Below are positions 1 to 11,488 of a stretch of 64,000 nt of DNA, in pieces (within the stretch, counting starts at the first letter, position 1; each line of letters opens with the position of its first letter). Source of the stretch: Schistosoma haematobium (Eukaryota > Platyhelminthes > Trematoda > Strigeidida > Schistosomatidae); assembly GCF_000699445.3 (NCBI RefSeq), contig NC_067196.1, positions 27,917,116 to 27,981,115 of the forward strand. Direction: 5' to 3'. Below the pieces are notes generated by a model that ran no database searches, had not been told where the DNA came from, and was given only the letters and a program-made list of their open reading frames with translations. The position numbers and the translations under genes are program-made.

Positions 1-153
1 AAGATGATTCTGTGCCTTCACTCTGTCTGAAGTGATTTCCAAACGGGCTTGAATACTAAGGTTGTATCTCAGATACATTCTGCAACAATCGGTTTTTAAA
101 CAATCATATCAAAAGCAACTCTATTGTTTGGAAATGACGATGATTAGTCTTCA

Positions 154-415
154 GTGCTTTTGATAGTGTTCAAGTCACGACACGTCGGTATTTTTTTCAG
201 CTCCGTATATGAGGACTATCTTGACGTTTGTATTAAAAAATCTGACTGGTGTTGGCTGACGGTTGCTTTGAGTTTAAGATGGTCTAAAACTGGAAATGTT
301 TCCCTTGCTATGCCAATCTGTGCCTTCACATCTGCATCAGATCCCCTTTGTTTGTCAATCATGCTGCCTAGGTACCTAAAAGTTTCCACCTGATCCAGGG
401 CTTCTTCATATATTG
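154..415 (-). mobile_element. Decayed SR3-like RTE LINE fragment (reverse transcriptase part)
   Basis: Read on the minus strand, this stretch matches the part of the SR3-like element at about 1450-1680. The shared features are the segment encoding the YLGS-type motif, the following residues that run into [10 protein letters not shown] in the better copy, and the aligned DNA words around them. It has point changes and no intact frame on its own strand; the plus-strand open frame here is a shadow. The ends are not sharp and I see no target-site duplication. It is most likely an old truncated copy. Confidence 0.7.
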
Positions 416-1030
416 TGATTTGGTTGGTACTGTATATGTCATATTTTGGGATCTTTTTCCCTTTTCATATTTCTAACACACTATGTAGCACTAATATTCC
501 GATAATTATCACATGTATTATACAGGCTGGATGGATCAGAAATATATCAATAAGAAACCTTTGAGTTCGACTCAATAAGGTAAAGGTCAAGAATATATGC
601 CAGGAACAACTAGTGGAGTTGGTCAACCTTGAAAGTAATGTCCAACCCGAGGTAGCTTGATATGATATCTAAACAACTATGGAAGCACCTTAACTAAAAG
701 GTTAGGAAAAACCAGTGAAATTTAGCGGCCTCTTCTGATATATACCTATTAACTCATCCCATCTGCCTCCAAACACAGTGATGGGCAGAGCCAGCTTTAA
801 CGCCGGCTGATAAAAAGGATACACAATATTCATGGAAAGTGGTGGGCAACGAAAGCGAAAGAGGTAGGAAAGACAGCGTCGATAGGTAACAGCAGAATAT
901 TATTCACTCTTAATCCAGGAGGTTGAACCGATGGGCATAACGCTTTAGGGAACAGTCCAACTAGCCTTCGACCCCACCCACCTCTAAGTAACTTGAGTGA
1001 AAAATTGATGTCAATCCTCTAACTCTTAGT
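416..1030. other. No gene seen; unassigned sequence
   Basis: AT-rich at first. From about 780 it becomes a GC-richer patch that could be a further repeat remnant, but I could not link it to any family in the window. No open frame of useful length is visible. Confidence 0.4.
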
Positions 1031-1046
1031 GAGGTTGAAACGAATA

Positions 1047-2679
1047 TTACTTACGCCTGTTACTCCTCGTGAAGGAGCATAGGCCGCTCACCAGCATTCT
1101 CCATCCAACCCTGTCCTGGCCAATCCTTTCTAGCTCCGTCCAGTTGTAATTCATCGTTTTCATATCTGCTTCTATTATCCGACGCAATGTGTTCTTTGGC
1201 CTTCCTCTTTTTCGCTTCCCTTCAGGATTCGAAGTTAGGGATTGCCTTGTGATGCAGTTTGACGATTTGCGTAATGTATGTCCTATCCATTTCCATCGTG
1301 TTTTCCTAATTTCTTCTTCAGCTGGAAGTTGGTTTGTTCTCTCCCACAGAAGGCTATTGCTGATGCTATCCGGCCAATGGATGTTGAGTATCTTGCGTAG
1401 ACAGCTATTTATAAATACTTGTACTTTCTTGATTGTGGTTGTTGTAGTTCTCCAAGTTTCAGCTCCATACAGTAGAACTGCCTTGACGTTCGTATTGAAG
1501 ATTCTCACTTTGATATTAGTTGAAAGTTGTTTTGAGTTCCATATGTTCTTCAATTGTAGGAATGCGACCATTGCTTTGCCGATCCTCGCCTTTACGTCTG
1601 CATCTGAACCTCCTTGTTCATCGATGATGCTTCCCAGGTATGTGAAGGATTCTACATCTTCCAGAGTTTCGCCATCAAGTGTGATTGGATTGCTGTTCTC
1701 CGCTTTGAATTTGAGGACCTTAGTTTTCCCTTTGTGTATGCTGAGGCCTACTGATGCAGAGACTGCTGCTACACTGGCTGTCTTCATCTGCATTTGTTCG
1801 TGTGTATGGGATAGGAGGGCTAGGTCATGTGCGAAGTCCAAATCGTCTAATTTGTTCCGAACTGTCCATTGTATTCCGTGTTTTCCCTCAGATGTCGAGG
1901 TCTTCATAATCCTGTGGACCACCAGAAGAAAGAGAAAGGGAGAGAGTAGACAGCCTTGTCTGATTCCGGTTCTTACTTGGAATGCATCTGTCAGCTGTCC
2001 TCCATGCACTACTTTGCACTGTAGTCCGTCGTATGAGTTCCGGATAATATTGACAATCTTCTCAGGAACTCCGTAGTGTCGAAGAAGTTTCCATAATGTC
2101 CTCCTATCTACACTGTCGAATGCCTTTTCATAATCAATGAAGTTGATGTATAGTGATGAGTTCCACTCAACTGATTGTTCGACGATGATCCGTAGTGTTG
2201 CAATTTGGTCTGTACACGACCGATCCTTACGGAATCCAGCTTGTTGATCTCGAAGTTGGGCGTCTACTGCATCCTTCATCCGGTTCAGAAACACTCTGTT
2301 AGAGACTTTCCCTAGTACTGACAGTAGTGTAATGCCTCTGTGGTTTTCACATTTGCTCAGATCTCCTTTCTTTGGAATCCTGATGAGGTGTCCTTCTTTC
2401 CAGTCCGTCGGCACTTGTTCCTCCTCCTAAATCTTTTTGAATAGAAGGTGAATCATGTTTGTTGTTCCTTCTATGCCTGGCTTCAGCTGGTATGTTGTCG
2501 GGTCCTGCTGCTTTCCCGCTCTTGATTTGTCTGGTGGCCATTCTGATTTCTTCCGTCGTTGGTGAATTGACATCTATAGGAAGATCTGTGTGTGCTGCTT
2601 CGGTGTTCGGTGGATTCATTGGAGCCGGTCCATTCAGGAGTTCCTCGAAGTATCATACCCATCTGTCTCGCTGTTCTTG
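1047..2679 (-). pseudogene. Reverse transcriptase of the SR3-like element, broken
   Basis: It would encode the RNA-dependent DNA polymerase used in target-primed reverse transcription. Visible motifs are [44 protein letters not shown], a mutated active-site box FAHD where FADD is expected, [14 protein letters not shown] and [11 protein letters not shown] long open stretch runs from 2414 down to 1047. Just upstream a TAG at 2427-2429 replaces the Trp of the [16 protein letters not shown] motif, and there is a frameshift near 2470-2490, after the PAEA motif. Loss of the second catalytic Asp, the stop and the frameshift all make this copy unable to encode active enzyme. The related copy at 54.2-56.0 kb still has FADD. 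Confidence 0.88.
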
Positions 2680-3183
2680 AATTTCAGTGATTGGCCTTCC
2701 TTCTTTGTCCTTGAGCGATCTCTCTGGTTTACTGTATCTCTCTGCTAGTTTATTGGTTGTATCATAAAGCTGTTTCATAGTTCCTTCTCTTGCAGCTTTT
2801 TCCGCCTTCGTTGCTAGTTCTTCCACGTATTTCTGCTTGTCTGCTTTAATGCTCTCCTTCACTTGCTTGTTTGCTTCTATGTACTCAGCTTGTGCTTGGA
2901 CTTTCTCTGCTCGTGTTCGGCTGTTGTTAATTTCTGTCTTCTTGTTCTTCCTTTCTTTGATCCTGTCCAGTGTTTCTATAGAGATCCATTCCTTATGATG
3001 ATGCTTCTTCAGGCCCAGAACCTCTTGACACACTGAAGTTAGTGCTTCTTTGGTATCTTTCCAGTTGTCCTCCATAGTAGTTTCTTCTTCCTTCAGTAGA
3101 TCCTGTAAGGCTTGGAACCTGCTGTCGAGAGCTATCTTGAATTCATTGAGTTTGTCAGTATCTCGAAGGAAGGCTGTATTCAA
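2653..3183 (-). pseudogene. Linker between endonuclease and RT of the SR3-like element
   Basis: An open stretch of 176 residues that is rich in Lys, Glu and Ala and is predicted by eye to be largely helical. It carries motifs typical of the inter-domain region of RTE polyproteins, such as KHHHKEWISIETLDRIKERK and the conserved ...QRDRW. It lies in the correct order between the endonuclease and RT parts and is a piece of a broken polyprotein, not a separate gene. Confidence 0.7.
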
Positions 3184-3508
3184 CCTTTGTGGTGCTGTTT
3201 ATCCAGTTGTCCCGTTCTTCTTTAGCTTCAGTTTTAAATTGGCCACAACTAGGTGGTGATCTGAATCTATGTCAGCTCCTCTCCTGGTTCTCACTTCTTC
3301 CATTGTCCTTCGGAGCTTTTTATTGATGCAAATATGATCCATTTGGTTCTCTGTAGTGTGGTCCGGTGAGATCTATGTAGCTTTGTGTATACATTTGCGT
3401 GGAAATGTTGTGCGTCCTATGACCAATTTATTAAAAGCACACAGATCTGCAAATCTTTCTCCATTTTCATTTCTGTCTCCCAGTTCGTCCATGTCGTCCC
3501 ATGATATC

Positions 3509-4081
3509 TTAATATTCGGTGTTGTCTATTCCGACTTTGTCATTTAGATCTCTCATCAGAATGGTGAGGTCTTTTCTTGAGCACTTCTCTATGATTGATT
3601 GTAGCCGCTCATAGAATCGATCTTTAATGTCGTCATTGCTATCATTGGTGGGTGCATAACACTGGATAACATTCACTGTAATTACCTCCCTTGCTTTGAT
3701 GATTCTGGATCCGTGAGGCTTCCATCCTACAAGTGCATTTCGTGCTACCTTGGACAGCATTAGAGCAACTCACGGAGTGTGTGGAGCATTTTCCTCTTCG
3801 TGACCGAAGTATAGCAGTATCTCTCCCGTATTTATCCTTTGTTGTCCAGCTTGGATCCAACGGCTTTCGCTGATTCAGAGTACTGCCAAGTTGTATCTCC
3901 TCATTTCCGTCGCTATTCGACTGGTGTTCCCGGTCTCCCACATTGTCCGGACGTTCCATGTACCTATAAAAATTGTTGCTGTGGTTGTTAGAAGTGGCAT
4001 CGGCCTCGTGACTTCCGAAGGAACTCGGCTTTCATCATGAGGCGTCATAGTTCTTGTAAATGAAGGCCTTCTATCTCCCAA
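3509..4081 (-). pseudogene. AP-type endonuclease of the SR3-like element, broken
   Basis: The region starts with IGTWNVRTMWETGNTSRIA, the N-terminal strand of RTE-type endonucleases (the kind often mislabelled craniofacial development protein 2). It continues through VNVIQCYAPTNDSNDDIKDRFYERLQ and a degraded LTILMRDLNDKVG, where the metal-binding motif should read GDFNAKVG. At least two frameshifts are needed to connect the pieces. The domain nicks target DNA to prime reverse transcription; here it is dead. Confidence 0.75.
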
Positions 4082-4220
4082 GACAGAGTTTAAATGGTTT
4101 GAGTTATTTTTTTCTGGTTAGCGTTTTTTTAGCGAGTTAGTTTTCTATGGGATACGGTCGCTAACCCCATGCCCAACCCTCCTGTACACGGGCTTGGGAC
4201 CGGCAGTAACTCTAGAAGAG

Positions 4221-5460
4221 CTACAGGCGTTTTGGAAGGAATATAGATAATATAAAATGAAGGAAAGGATCAAATTCAAATGGGTCAGTTTTGCAGATCT
4301 TTAAGGACGGTGATCCAGTTTTAGCAGTTGGATTGACTGGGATCTTAGCTAGAATTTGGGGACTGGACATAATCTCATCTAACTGGTCCCGATCTTTGAT
4401 CATCCCAGTTCATAAGAAGGATAAAAATCAGTTTGACTAATATAGTATCTAAAATATAACTTTGTAAATAGCGAGCTCGAGAAAACCAAGCTGATTTGAG
4501 ACCTGGACGTGGATTTATCGATCAAATACACGTCTGATCACGGTTGTATTTCTTAACTTTGAGGGAACATTGACCCTGTTGGTCAGGAGGTTCTGTTTCA
4601 GTATCTGTCATTGGGACGCGTGCCTGAGAAGTAAATAAACCTTGTTCCAACTTTCTGCTCGAAGACTGCTGATCGAGTTTGAGCTTATGGCCATATGTCA
4701 TTAGAATTTTCAACCTCAAGTAGTGTTCGTCATGGGTGCCCACCTTCATTTTTATTTTACTTTGTCATGAACTTTTCTTAGTGATAACACTCATCTATCT
4801 TTTCATGAGTTGATCTCCTACTGTGGCATTCGTTTGTTTACTCATAGTCCTGTTTGGTGTATACGCCTGCAAAATGCTATCTTCCGATCATTTTTAGTAG
4901 CAGTGCATGTGTACTAGGAGTGGGTTTGTTTCCGTAGGTGAGATGTCCATCTTCCAACCAAAGGGTGAGTTTATCGTGTAGTAGTTCGCCCTGTTCTAAT
5001 TTATGAGTGTGAAGCATGGCCATTAAGAATAAAGAATACTCGTAAGTTACTTCTATTGGTTCATAGATATCTTCAAAACGTTGCTCTTTTTTTTGGCGAC
5101 CAAGTGAACAATGTTGAGGCTAGAAGTAGGATACTTGGCTGAAATGATAAATCAGTTAATGAACTAGAGAACGTTCATTTACTCAGGTGGTTGGGAAATT
5201 TATAACATATACCAAACTGCTGCCTGTTTCGACGACGAATGATTTAGTCTGGTAGAAAGGTAGGGGCGACCAAACCAAAATATGGCACTTGTCCATGAAG
5301 TAATTGACAATTGAATTGATCCATGTTAGTTGGTGTAGACTACATGGTTGATGTTCGCGTTATTTATTACAACCAGTGGTCAGAGACTTTAGGTGACATC
5401 GTTCGAAATCATTCACTATGGTACAAGTGCATTTATTAGAGCCTGAGTCTCAAAATCTTT
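4221..5460 (+). mobile_element. Strongly decayed SR2-like RTE LINE remnant
   Basis: Plus-strand remnant recognisable only in short blocks. About 4280-4440 reads like the [10 protein letters not shown]...[13 protein letters not shown] segment of the full-length copy at 56.7-60.7 kb. About 4480-4540 matches the RENQAGFRPGRGCIDQI part. About 4660-4770 matches the [17 protein letters not shown] part. About 4975-5060 matches [13 protein letters not shown], and 5230-5450 matches the C-terminal region through the [18 protein letters not shown]. Many stops, frameshifts and internal losses. This is one of the oldest LINE copies in the window. Confidence 0.65.
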
Positions 5461-5583
5461 TACTTTCTTTTTTGTTTACCTAGTCTTTTATATTGCTACT
5501 CTGGGATTTGTCTTGAAAATTTTATCTCTGTTGTAATGCATTATGGCCGTTCAAACAAATGCACAAACTTAATAGAGTCTATG

Positions 5584-6070
5584 TTGTACATGTCAGCTAC
5601 AGCGTAGGACTAGGCACATATATGTATCGGTCCAAGTTTCCATACCTCATATTCACAACAAGATGAACGCCAAATTCATAGAAGTAGTTACTTCGATGGT
5701 AGTAATCTATAAAAGAAAGATTACATATGAAGATATAATACAAGAAGAAAAAGTTTTTTCGTAAAAAGAAAGGTGTTAATTAATTTTAATTTAACGGTTT
5801 AAGGAAAAGACAAAAAGTGTCTAAACCTACGCCATTGTGATCGATTCTGGGCCATGTCACCCATAGTCTCTAACCATTGTTTGCGATAGTCGCGCAGACC
5901 TCAACCAAGTAGTTTGCATCTACCAACATGGCTCAGTCCAGAAACTAGTGACTTCAAGGATCGATGCCACGTTTTGGTTCGGCCGCCCCTTTCTTCCATC
6001 TCTCTCCAATAGTAGTCAATATTGCGCGTCGTGGTAATCGGTATTCATACATATGTAATATGTGGCTCAA
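5584..6070 (-). mobile_element. SR2-like LINE 3' fragment
   Basis: Minus-strand 3' end of an SR2-like element, matching 47500-47980 of the copy at 47.5 kb over its 3' untranslated region and the C-terminal GQTKTW / [10 protein letters not shown] coding part. Several point changes and small gaps. It abuts the plus-strand remnant on its left. Between 6070 and 6300 there is a short stretch I cannot assign. Confidence 0.7.
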
Positions 6071-6307
6071 CCTGTTATGACTTGCGCCCTGTCAGTTATA
6101 TTATATGACTTGTTCACCAATCAGAACACGACTTATACAATCTTAGTACTGAGCCAGATCAATGACGTTTTGATCCGTACGAGCAACCTAGAATCCTTAT
6201 TAGTCTTTCTCGTCTAGCCCTGCCTGTTGATTCCAGAACACAGCTTCTGCTGTATGAATCATATATTTCAGACATACTTGGTTTATATACAAGTAAACCA
6301 GACCATA

Positions 6308-7291
6308 TCAAGTGGTGTTCGTCAGGGCTGTCCACTCTCCCCATTCTTGTTCAACTTTGTCGTCGACGTACTTTTAGAGATCACATTTTCCTCGTCTAGA
6401 TTTCCAGGAGTTGAACTTCTACCGGGAGGTTCACTTGTTGACTTAGAATATGCTGATGACATAGTTTTATTTGGTGAAGACGCTGGCAAAATGCAGAGTC
6501 TTCTGACCACTCTAAGCAACAATGCAAGCATGTTCGGGATGCGATTCTCTCCCTCGAAATGCGAAATGTTGCTTCAGGATTGGGTTACATCGACACCCGA
6601 ACTAGTGATAGGGAGTGAAGTAGTTGAGTGTGTCGACCGCTTCACTTATCTTGGAAGTCTCATCAGCCCTTGTGGTCTGGTGTGTGACGAAATCTCAGCA
6701 CGGATACAGAAGGCTCGACTAGCTTTTACCAACTTGCGTCATTTATGGCGTGGGCGAGATATCCGTCTATCAACCAAAGGACGTGTTTACTGCGCAGCAG
6801 TTCGTCCCGTCCTACTTTATGGCAGTGAAACATGGCCGGTAAGAGTAGAGGATATCCGTAGGTTACCAGTATTTGATCATAGGTTTCTTCGAAATATTGC
6901 TCGTATATCATGGGACCATCTAGTAAGTAACACAGTTGTTAGGAAACGGGTACTAGGTAATGATGGCAAATCGATTGATGAAGTAGTGAAACTCCATGAG
7001 TTGAGATGGCTGGGGCATGTGTTACGTATGCCCAACGACCGACTGCCTCGACGTGCGATGTTCAATGGTATAGGAGTAGGTTGGAAGAAAGCTAGGGGCG
7101 GCCAAACCAAAACATGGCACAAGTCCATGAAGTCACTGACAAGTGGACTGAGTCATGTTGGTAGGTGTAGACTACGTGGTTGGGGACCGCGAGATGATAG
7201 CAACCGATGGTTAGAGACCTTGAATGACATGGCTCAACATCGTTTGCAATGGCGCAGGTGCATCCACTCTCTGTGTTCTCCCGAATTCTAA
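6308..7291 (+). pseudogene. C-terminal part of SR2-like reverse transcriptase, uninterrupted
   Basis: An open frame covering the RT palm and thumb and the C-terminal region. It contains [20 protein letters not shown], the active-site box [59 protein letters not shown] and a C-terminus of the NRLQWRRC type. No internal stop is visible, but the endonuclease and the first RT motifs are missing because of 5' truncation, so it cannot make a complete polyprotein. The open frame extends upstream to 6227 into flanking DNA by chance. Confidence 0.85.
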
Positions 7292-7526
7292 TCTTCTGAA
7301 TTCTTCATGTCTCTTTCTTTCTTCTCTTTCCAAATTTATTTCACTGGATTATACTCTTTAAATAACATCTTCAAACCCTAATTTTTCTGATTACAGCTTA
7401 TAATTTTACTACATCTAGCACTACGGGATTTGAATCGACCACTGCATCTTTGTGCTAATGTAGTGTGGCAACTCGAACTGATGTACGTACGTGCGAAGTT
7501 CTACGTTGTTACTGACTGACTGACAT
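6308..7526 (+). mobile_element. 5'-truncated SR2-like LINE with TGAC tail
   Basis: A 5'-truncated plus-strand copy that starts at the TCAAGTGGTGTTCGTCAGG word encoding SSGVRQG and runs through the 3' untranslated region into a (TGAC)n tail at about 7511-7524. The tail type is shared by the copies ending at 36989, 47493 and 56715. A 6-bp ACCATA flanks both sides (6302-6307 and 7527-7532) and may be a short target-site duplication. The copy is very similar to those at 35.8 and 56.7 kb. Confidence 0.85.
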
Positions 7527-7532
7527 ACCATA

Positions 7533-7770
7533 AAATAACGATTATACAGGGTCAAGTGAAAAGTAGCTTTGATTATGAGAGACTGTAACTAATAAATTGG
7601 GAATAACTCGAGAATAGTAAGTCTTATGATAGTAGTCAATAAGTCAAATAAAAGCTGGTGGTAAGAGGGATATAAATATATATAATCTAGTTATTTAGCA
7701 ATTATACAATAAGATTATATATAAAATAGCAGTCTATAAATAGTGCCTGTCGGTTACTGTTCATTTATTC
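7533..7770. other. Short AT-rich spacer, no gene
   Basis: AT-rich sequence between two LINE copies of opposite orientation. Nothing coding or repeated was recognised. Confidence 0.4.
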
Positions 7771-10700
7771 TTCATCATATAACGTAACGACCTCAGTCGA
7801 TGAAGATTCACAACCTCATCTACTGCATTAATATCATTCCCTAATACCCCACGTCTAACCTCACTATTACTAACCTGGTGATCCCAGCAGATGCGAGCAA
7901 TATTTCTAAGACATCTGTGGCCAAATATGAGTAGCTTACGAATATCTTCTACTCTTAGTGGCCACATTTCGCAGTCGTAAAGTAAAACAGAACGAACTGC
8001 TGAGCAATATACTCGTTCCTTAATTGATAGACGGTTATCTCGTCTTTGCCATAGGCGACGTAAGTTGGCAAAAAGCAAACGAGCTTCTTGAGTCCGTGCT
8101 GAGATTTCGTCAGACAATAGCCCATTATGGCTGATCAAGCTTCCAAGATAAGTGAAGTTGTCAACGCGTTCGACTACTTCACTCGCTATCCTTAGTTCAG
8201 TTGTTGACACAAACCAGTCGTGAAGCAACAACCCATCCCAAACATCCTGGCATTGTTGCTCAGTGCTACCAAAAGGCTCTGCATTTTATCAGCGTCTTCA
8301 CCAAACAGGATTATGTCATCAGCGTATTCTAAGTCAATAAGTGAACTTCCTGGTAGGAGATCAGTCGACAAAAACATAATTTCTAGCAGTAGTTCTATGA
8401 TGAAGTTAAACGGAAATGGAAAAAGTGGACAGCCTTGATGGACACCATTTGAGGTTGCAAAACCAGATGACAGTTCACCATAAGCTCTGACCCGACTGGT
8501 AGAGTTCGAGTATAAAGCCTTTACAAGGTTTATGTACTTATGAGGTACGCCTTTCAATGACAGACACTGTCACAGAACCTCGCGGTCTACAGAGTCAACT
8601 GATGCTTTTAAGTCAAGAAAGACCACCATTGTTGGACGCCGATAAGCATGCCTGTGTTCTAGAACCTGACGAATGGTGAATATGTGGTCAATGCATCTAC
8701 GGCCAGGTCTAAAGCCAGCCTGATTTTCTCGTGTTTGCAGTTCACGTGTCTTAGTTAAGAGAACGATAATTATTGACGCTAGTATTTTAGATGCTATTTT
8801 AGTCAGAAAATCCCTCTACGATTGTCACAGGATGATTTTAACCCTCTCTTATATATTGGGACGATAAGTGATTGTGACCTGTCAGATGGAATAACATTTA
8901 ACTCCCAGATCTTAGCTAAAATAGTAGTCAACCTAATCGCTAAAATTGGAACACCATACTTAAAGACCTCTGGAGCCAATCCATCTGTACCAGCTACCCT
9001 TCCTCGTTTCAGATTAACTATAACCTTTTTAGCTTCAGCTAGGGTTGTGGACCTACTTCAATGTTCCGTTCATACTGTCTGGGAATGGAGGATAGTTGTG
9101 GAGTAGCTGAAGGCCAGCTGAACTGTTCTTTAAAATGTTCCGCCCATCGTTCTAAACGTCTGGACTGAGAGCAGATGGGGGTGTCGTCTTTTTCCGAAAT
9201 AGTCTGACTTACACTTGACTTGTTAATTCCAGTTTCTTTCATCAGTCTGAAAAGCTGTCTGGCGTTACCTACAGCCATTGCCTTTTCTATATCTTTTTCT
9301 TTCATTGTCCACCACTGCTCACGTCGTTCCTTAGACTTTAGGTTTACCTAGGTCTGATTTGTTTTGGCTCTTTATCGTGTTCAGAGCCTTATGGGGTGAG
9401 TTTACGAGAATCCATCAGTGCAATAAACCTTAGTTCTTTGTAACCCTGTGGTTTACATCATTAATAGATGTCACTGCTGTTTCCACAACTGCTTGTTTAT
9501 CTTTCCTAGCAACATCTGGGTCAGCCTCGTTTTCAGAACTACCTAAGTGTGACCTCAGTTGTTCCTGGAACCTACTTATGGTTTTCTCGCTACTCAATTC
9601 AGTTCTAATTGTTCTTTTTAGTGTGGCTTTTCTGCATCCAGTGAGGCTCAAGCAAATGCGTGCTCGTATTAGAACAAACCTGTATTCGAGAACGAGTAAC
9701 AGTTTTCTATCGAGCCTCCCCAACGATAACTGATGGCAATACGATCTATTTGAGTCCATCATTGGTATGTTACAGGGGTTCGCCACGTTAGACGACGTCT
9801 CCCCTTATTATCTTGAATTAGTGCTTGTTAAAGATTAATGATCGTTTAAGCACAGTTGCAGCAGACGGTCATCAATGTCTGTTCGCTGTGCCGGAATACC
9901 GAAATACCCACCTAAATGTCTTTCTGTTTTGTTTAAGCCGCCTACTTTGGTATTAAAGTCATCTGTGAATACTTAGTATCTAGCTTTTTGAACAAGTTCA
10001 GAAGGCTTTCTATAAAGTTCATCTTTCACTTCCTTCGGGCTGTAGCCAGTGGATGTGTAGGCAGGAACGACGAAAAGGCAGAGATGTATGTCCCTATCCT
10101 TCCGAGTTCTTACGGAGCCGTTTAGCCAAACAGCTTATAGGCGACTGTTAACAGGGGTCCATTCTAATAGTGCTTGTTCTGCCCTCATACGTAGTACTAT
10201 GCGTACACTCGCCAGTTCACAAGAACTTGCCGCCGGGTCGTCAGATAGACGGAGTGTATGTCTCGTCGGGTTTTCGTTTAGGCTAGGTGAGGTCAAGTGA
10301 ATGACTACACTAGGATCCTGTTTATGTGTTTCGGAGACACAGCATACATCAATCGAACGAGACTCCAGGGTCTAAGTGAAGGAGGCCTGCTGGCCTATTT
10401 GGCATAGAATGCGTACGTCGAAGGCTCCAATGTGTAGTGTTGAGCAAAGTTTCAGTAGACGTGTGACAATATTTCGCTCACTAGAATCATCTGGCACGGT
10501 GACACTTGAGGAGGAAAATTAGAGTTGACAGTCGAGGTAGGATGAGTGATATGAATTGAAGAGGGAGATTGATTATGAATACAGTGACCATAAGTGCTGT
10601 TAAAGGTATGAGGGCGGTTATCACTTCCCAGTTGCCCACCTGTACTTGAAAAGGAAATTGGGTTAGTGATAAGTCTTGCAAGTTGAACTCTATATTCGTT

Positions 10701-11488
10701 TCCTAAGCTATTCTGTAAGCTCCAAGCTAGGACTATACAGTGACCTGAACAACGAGAGAGAAGACGCAAAGTATGCGAGAAGTAGTTCACTCCACGGTTC
10801 ATTTTAACACAGATAATATTTTTAAATGGCCTTGGGTTGCTCGAAGATTCTGGAATGCTACTATAAATAGTAGCAGTATAGCAATCAGCCAATCAGAACC
10901 TCTACATGTGACGTTTCACTTCCTTGATATTTTTGGCTAAAACTTCAAGTGAACGCTAATTAGATAAAACGCTTCTTAGTGTTTCCTGATCCTTGTTTGT
11001 CTTTTGCAAGAAACTTTCTGGATCACTTCAACAGTTAGAGTTGGTCTTAGTGACCCGAGAGCGTGACTGCAATACTCAAGGGACAACTGTCTGAACCGGT
11101 GTCACGCGAACTCTTTGCGGGTAATTTCTGTGTTAGCTCCGTACTTATTGAGACCTTATCGCCGGAGACGGATTTCCGTGGGATAAGGCGATGTGTGCAT
11201 TTTTAGGGTCGTCCCTTTCTAACCTCACTTTTCCTTTGTGGGATGGCAACATCGCTGTTATGCCGGTTGTCTGAAAGAAACACCCTACTGCCGTCACACG
11301 TCCGTACGGTTAGCAGTACGACTTCGCCCTCGGACCTTGGGTTTGCTGCTTTTAGTCTCGTCGCTCTTCAACCGACATGTCTGGCATGGTAGGACCTTGA
11401 GGAACGATTGTTCCAGACAGTATAGCTCGATTGGTTCATCGCGTCGGGCAAGCCTGACCACCACGTCAAGTTATCAACAACGGTTGGG
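7771..11488 (-). mobile_element. Old SR2-like LINE with 5' end, 3' truncated
   Basis: A minus-strand copy that keeps the 5' untranslated region (about 10440-11488, matching 59940-60655), a decayed endonuclease region (about 9430-10440) and RT pieces (about 7771-9305). It stops within the [18 protein letters not shown], so the 3' end and TGAC tail are absent, unusual for a LINE, where 5' truncation is the rule. Pieces with readable frames include YINLVKALYSNSTSRVRAYG, EYADDIILFGEDADKM and [14 protein letters not shown]. Many stops and frameshifts. The middle block, about 8245-9799, is almost identical to 48455-49800, while both flanks are clearly more diverged. Confidence 0.82.

Larger units (their letters stand above)
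1031..4215 (-). mobile_element. SR3-like RTE LINE, near full length, inactive
   Basis: A minus-strand LINE of about 3.2 kb. In order from its 5' end it has a GC-rich 5' leader (about 4215-4085), an AP-type endonuclease region (4081-3500), a charged linker rich in Lys and Glu (3183-2653), reverse transcriptase (2620-1500) and a C-terminal WIGHTLRK / GRPKNTLRR region ending at 1047. The size and arrangement agree with what I recall of the schistosome RTE element SR3. Frameshifts and stops break it. The 5' leader also occurs at 44504-44619, which helps fix the 5' end. Flanks give only a weak, degenerate duplication candidate. Further copies lie at 44040-44619 and 54234-55998. Confidence 0.88.

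Noticed and set aside
1189..2076. 295-codon plus-strand frame
   Set aside because: Exact antisense of the SR3-like reverse transcriptase; its composition is that of a shadow frame. The same applies to the many frames opposite other LINE copies.
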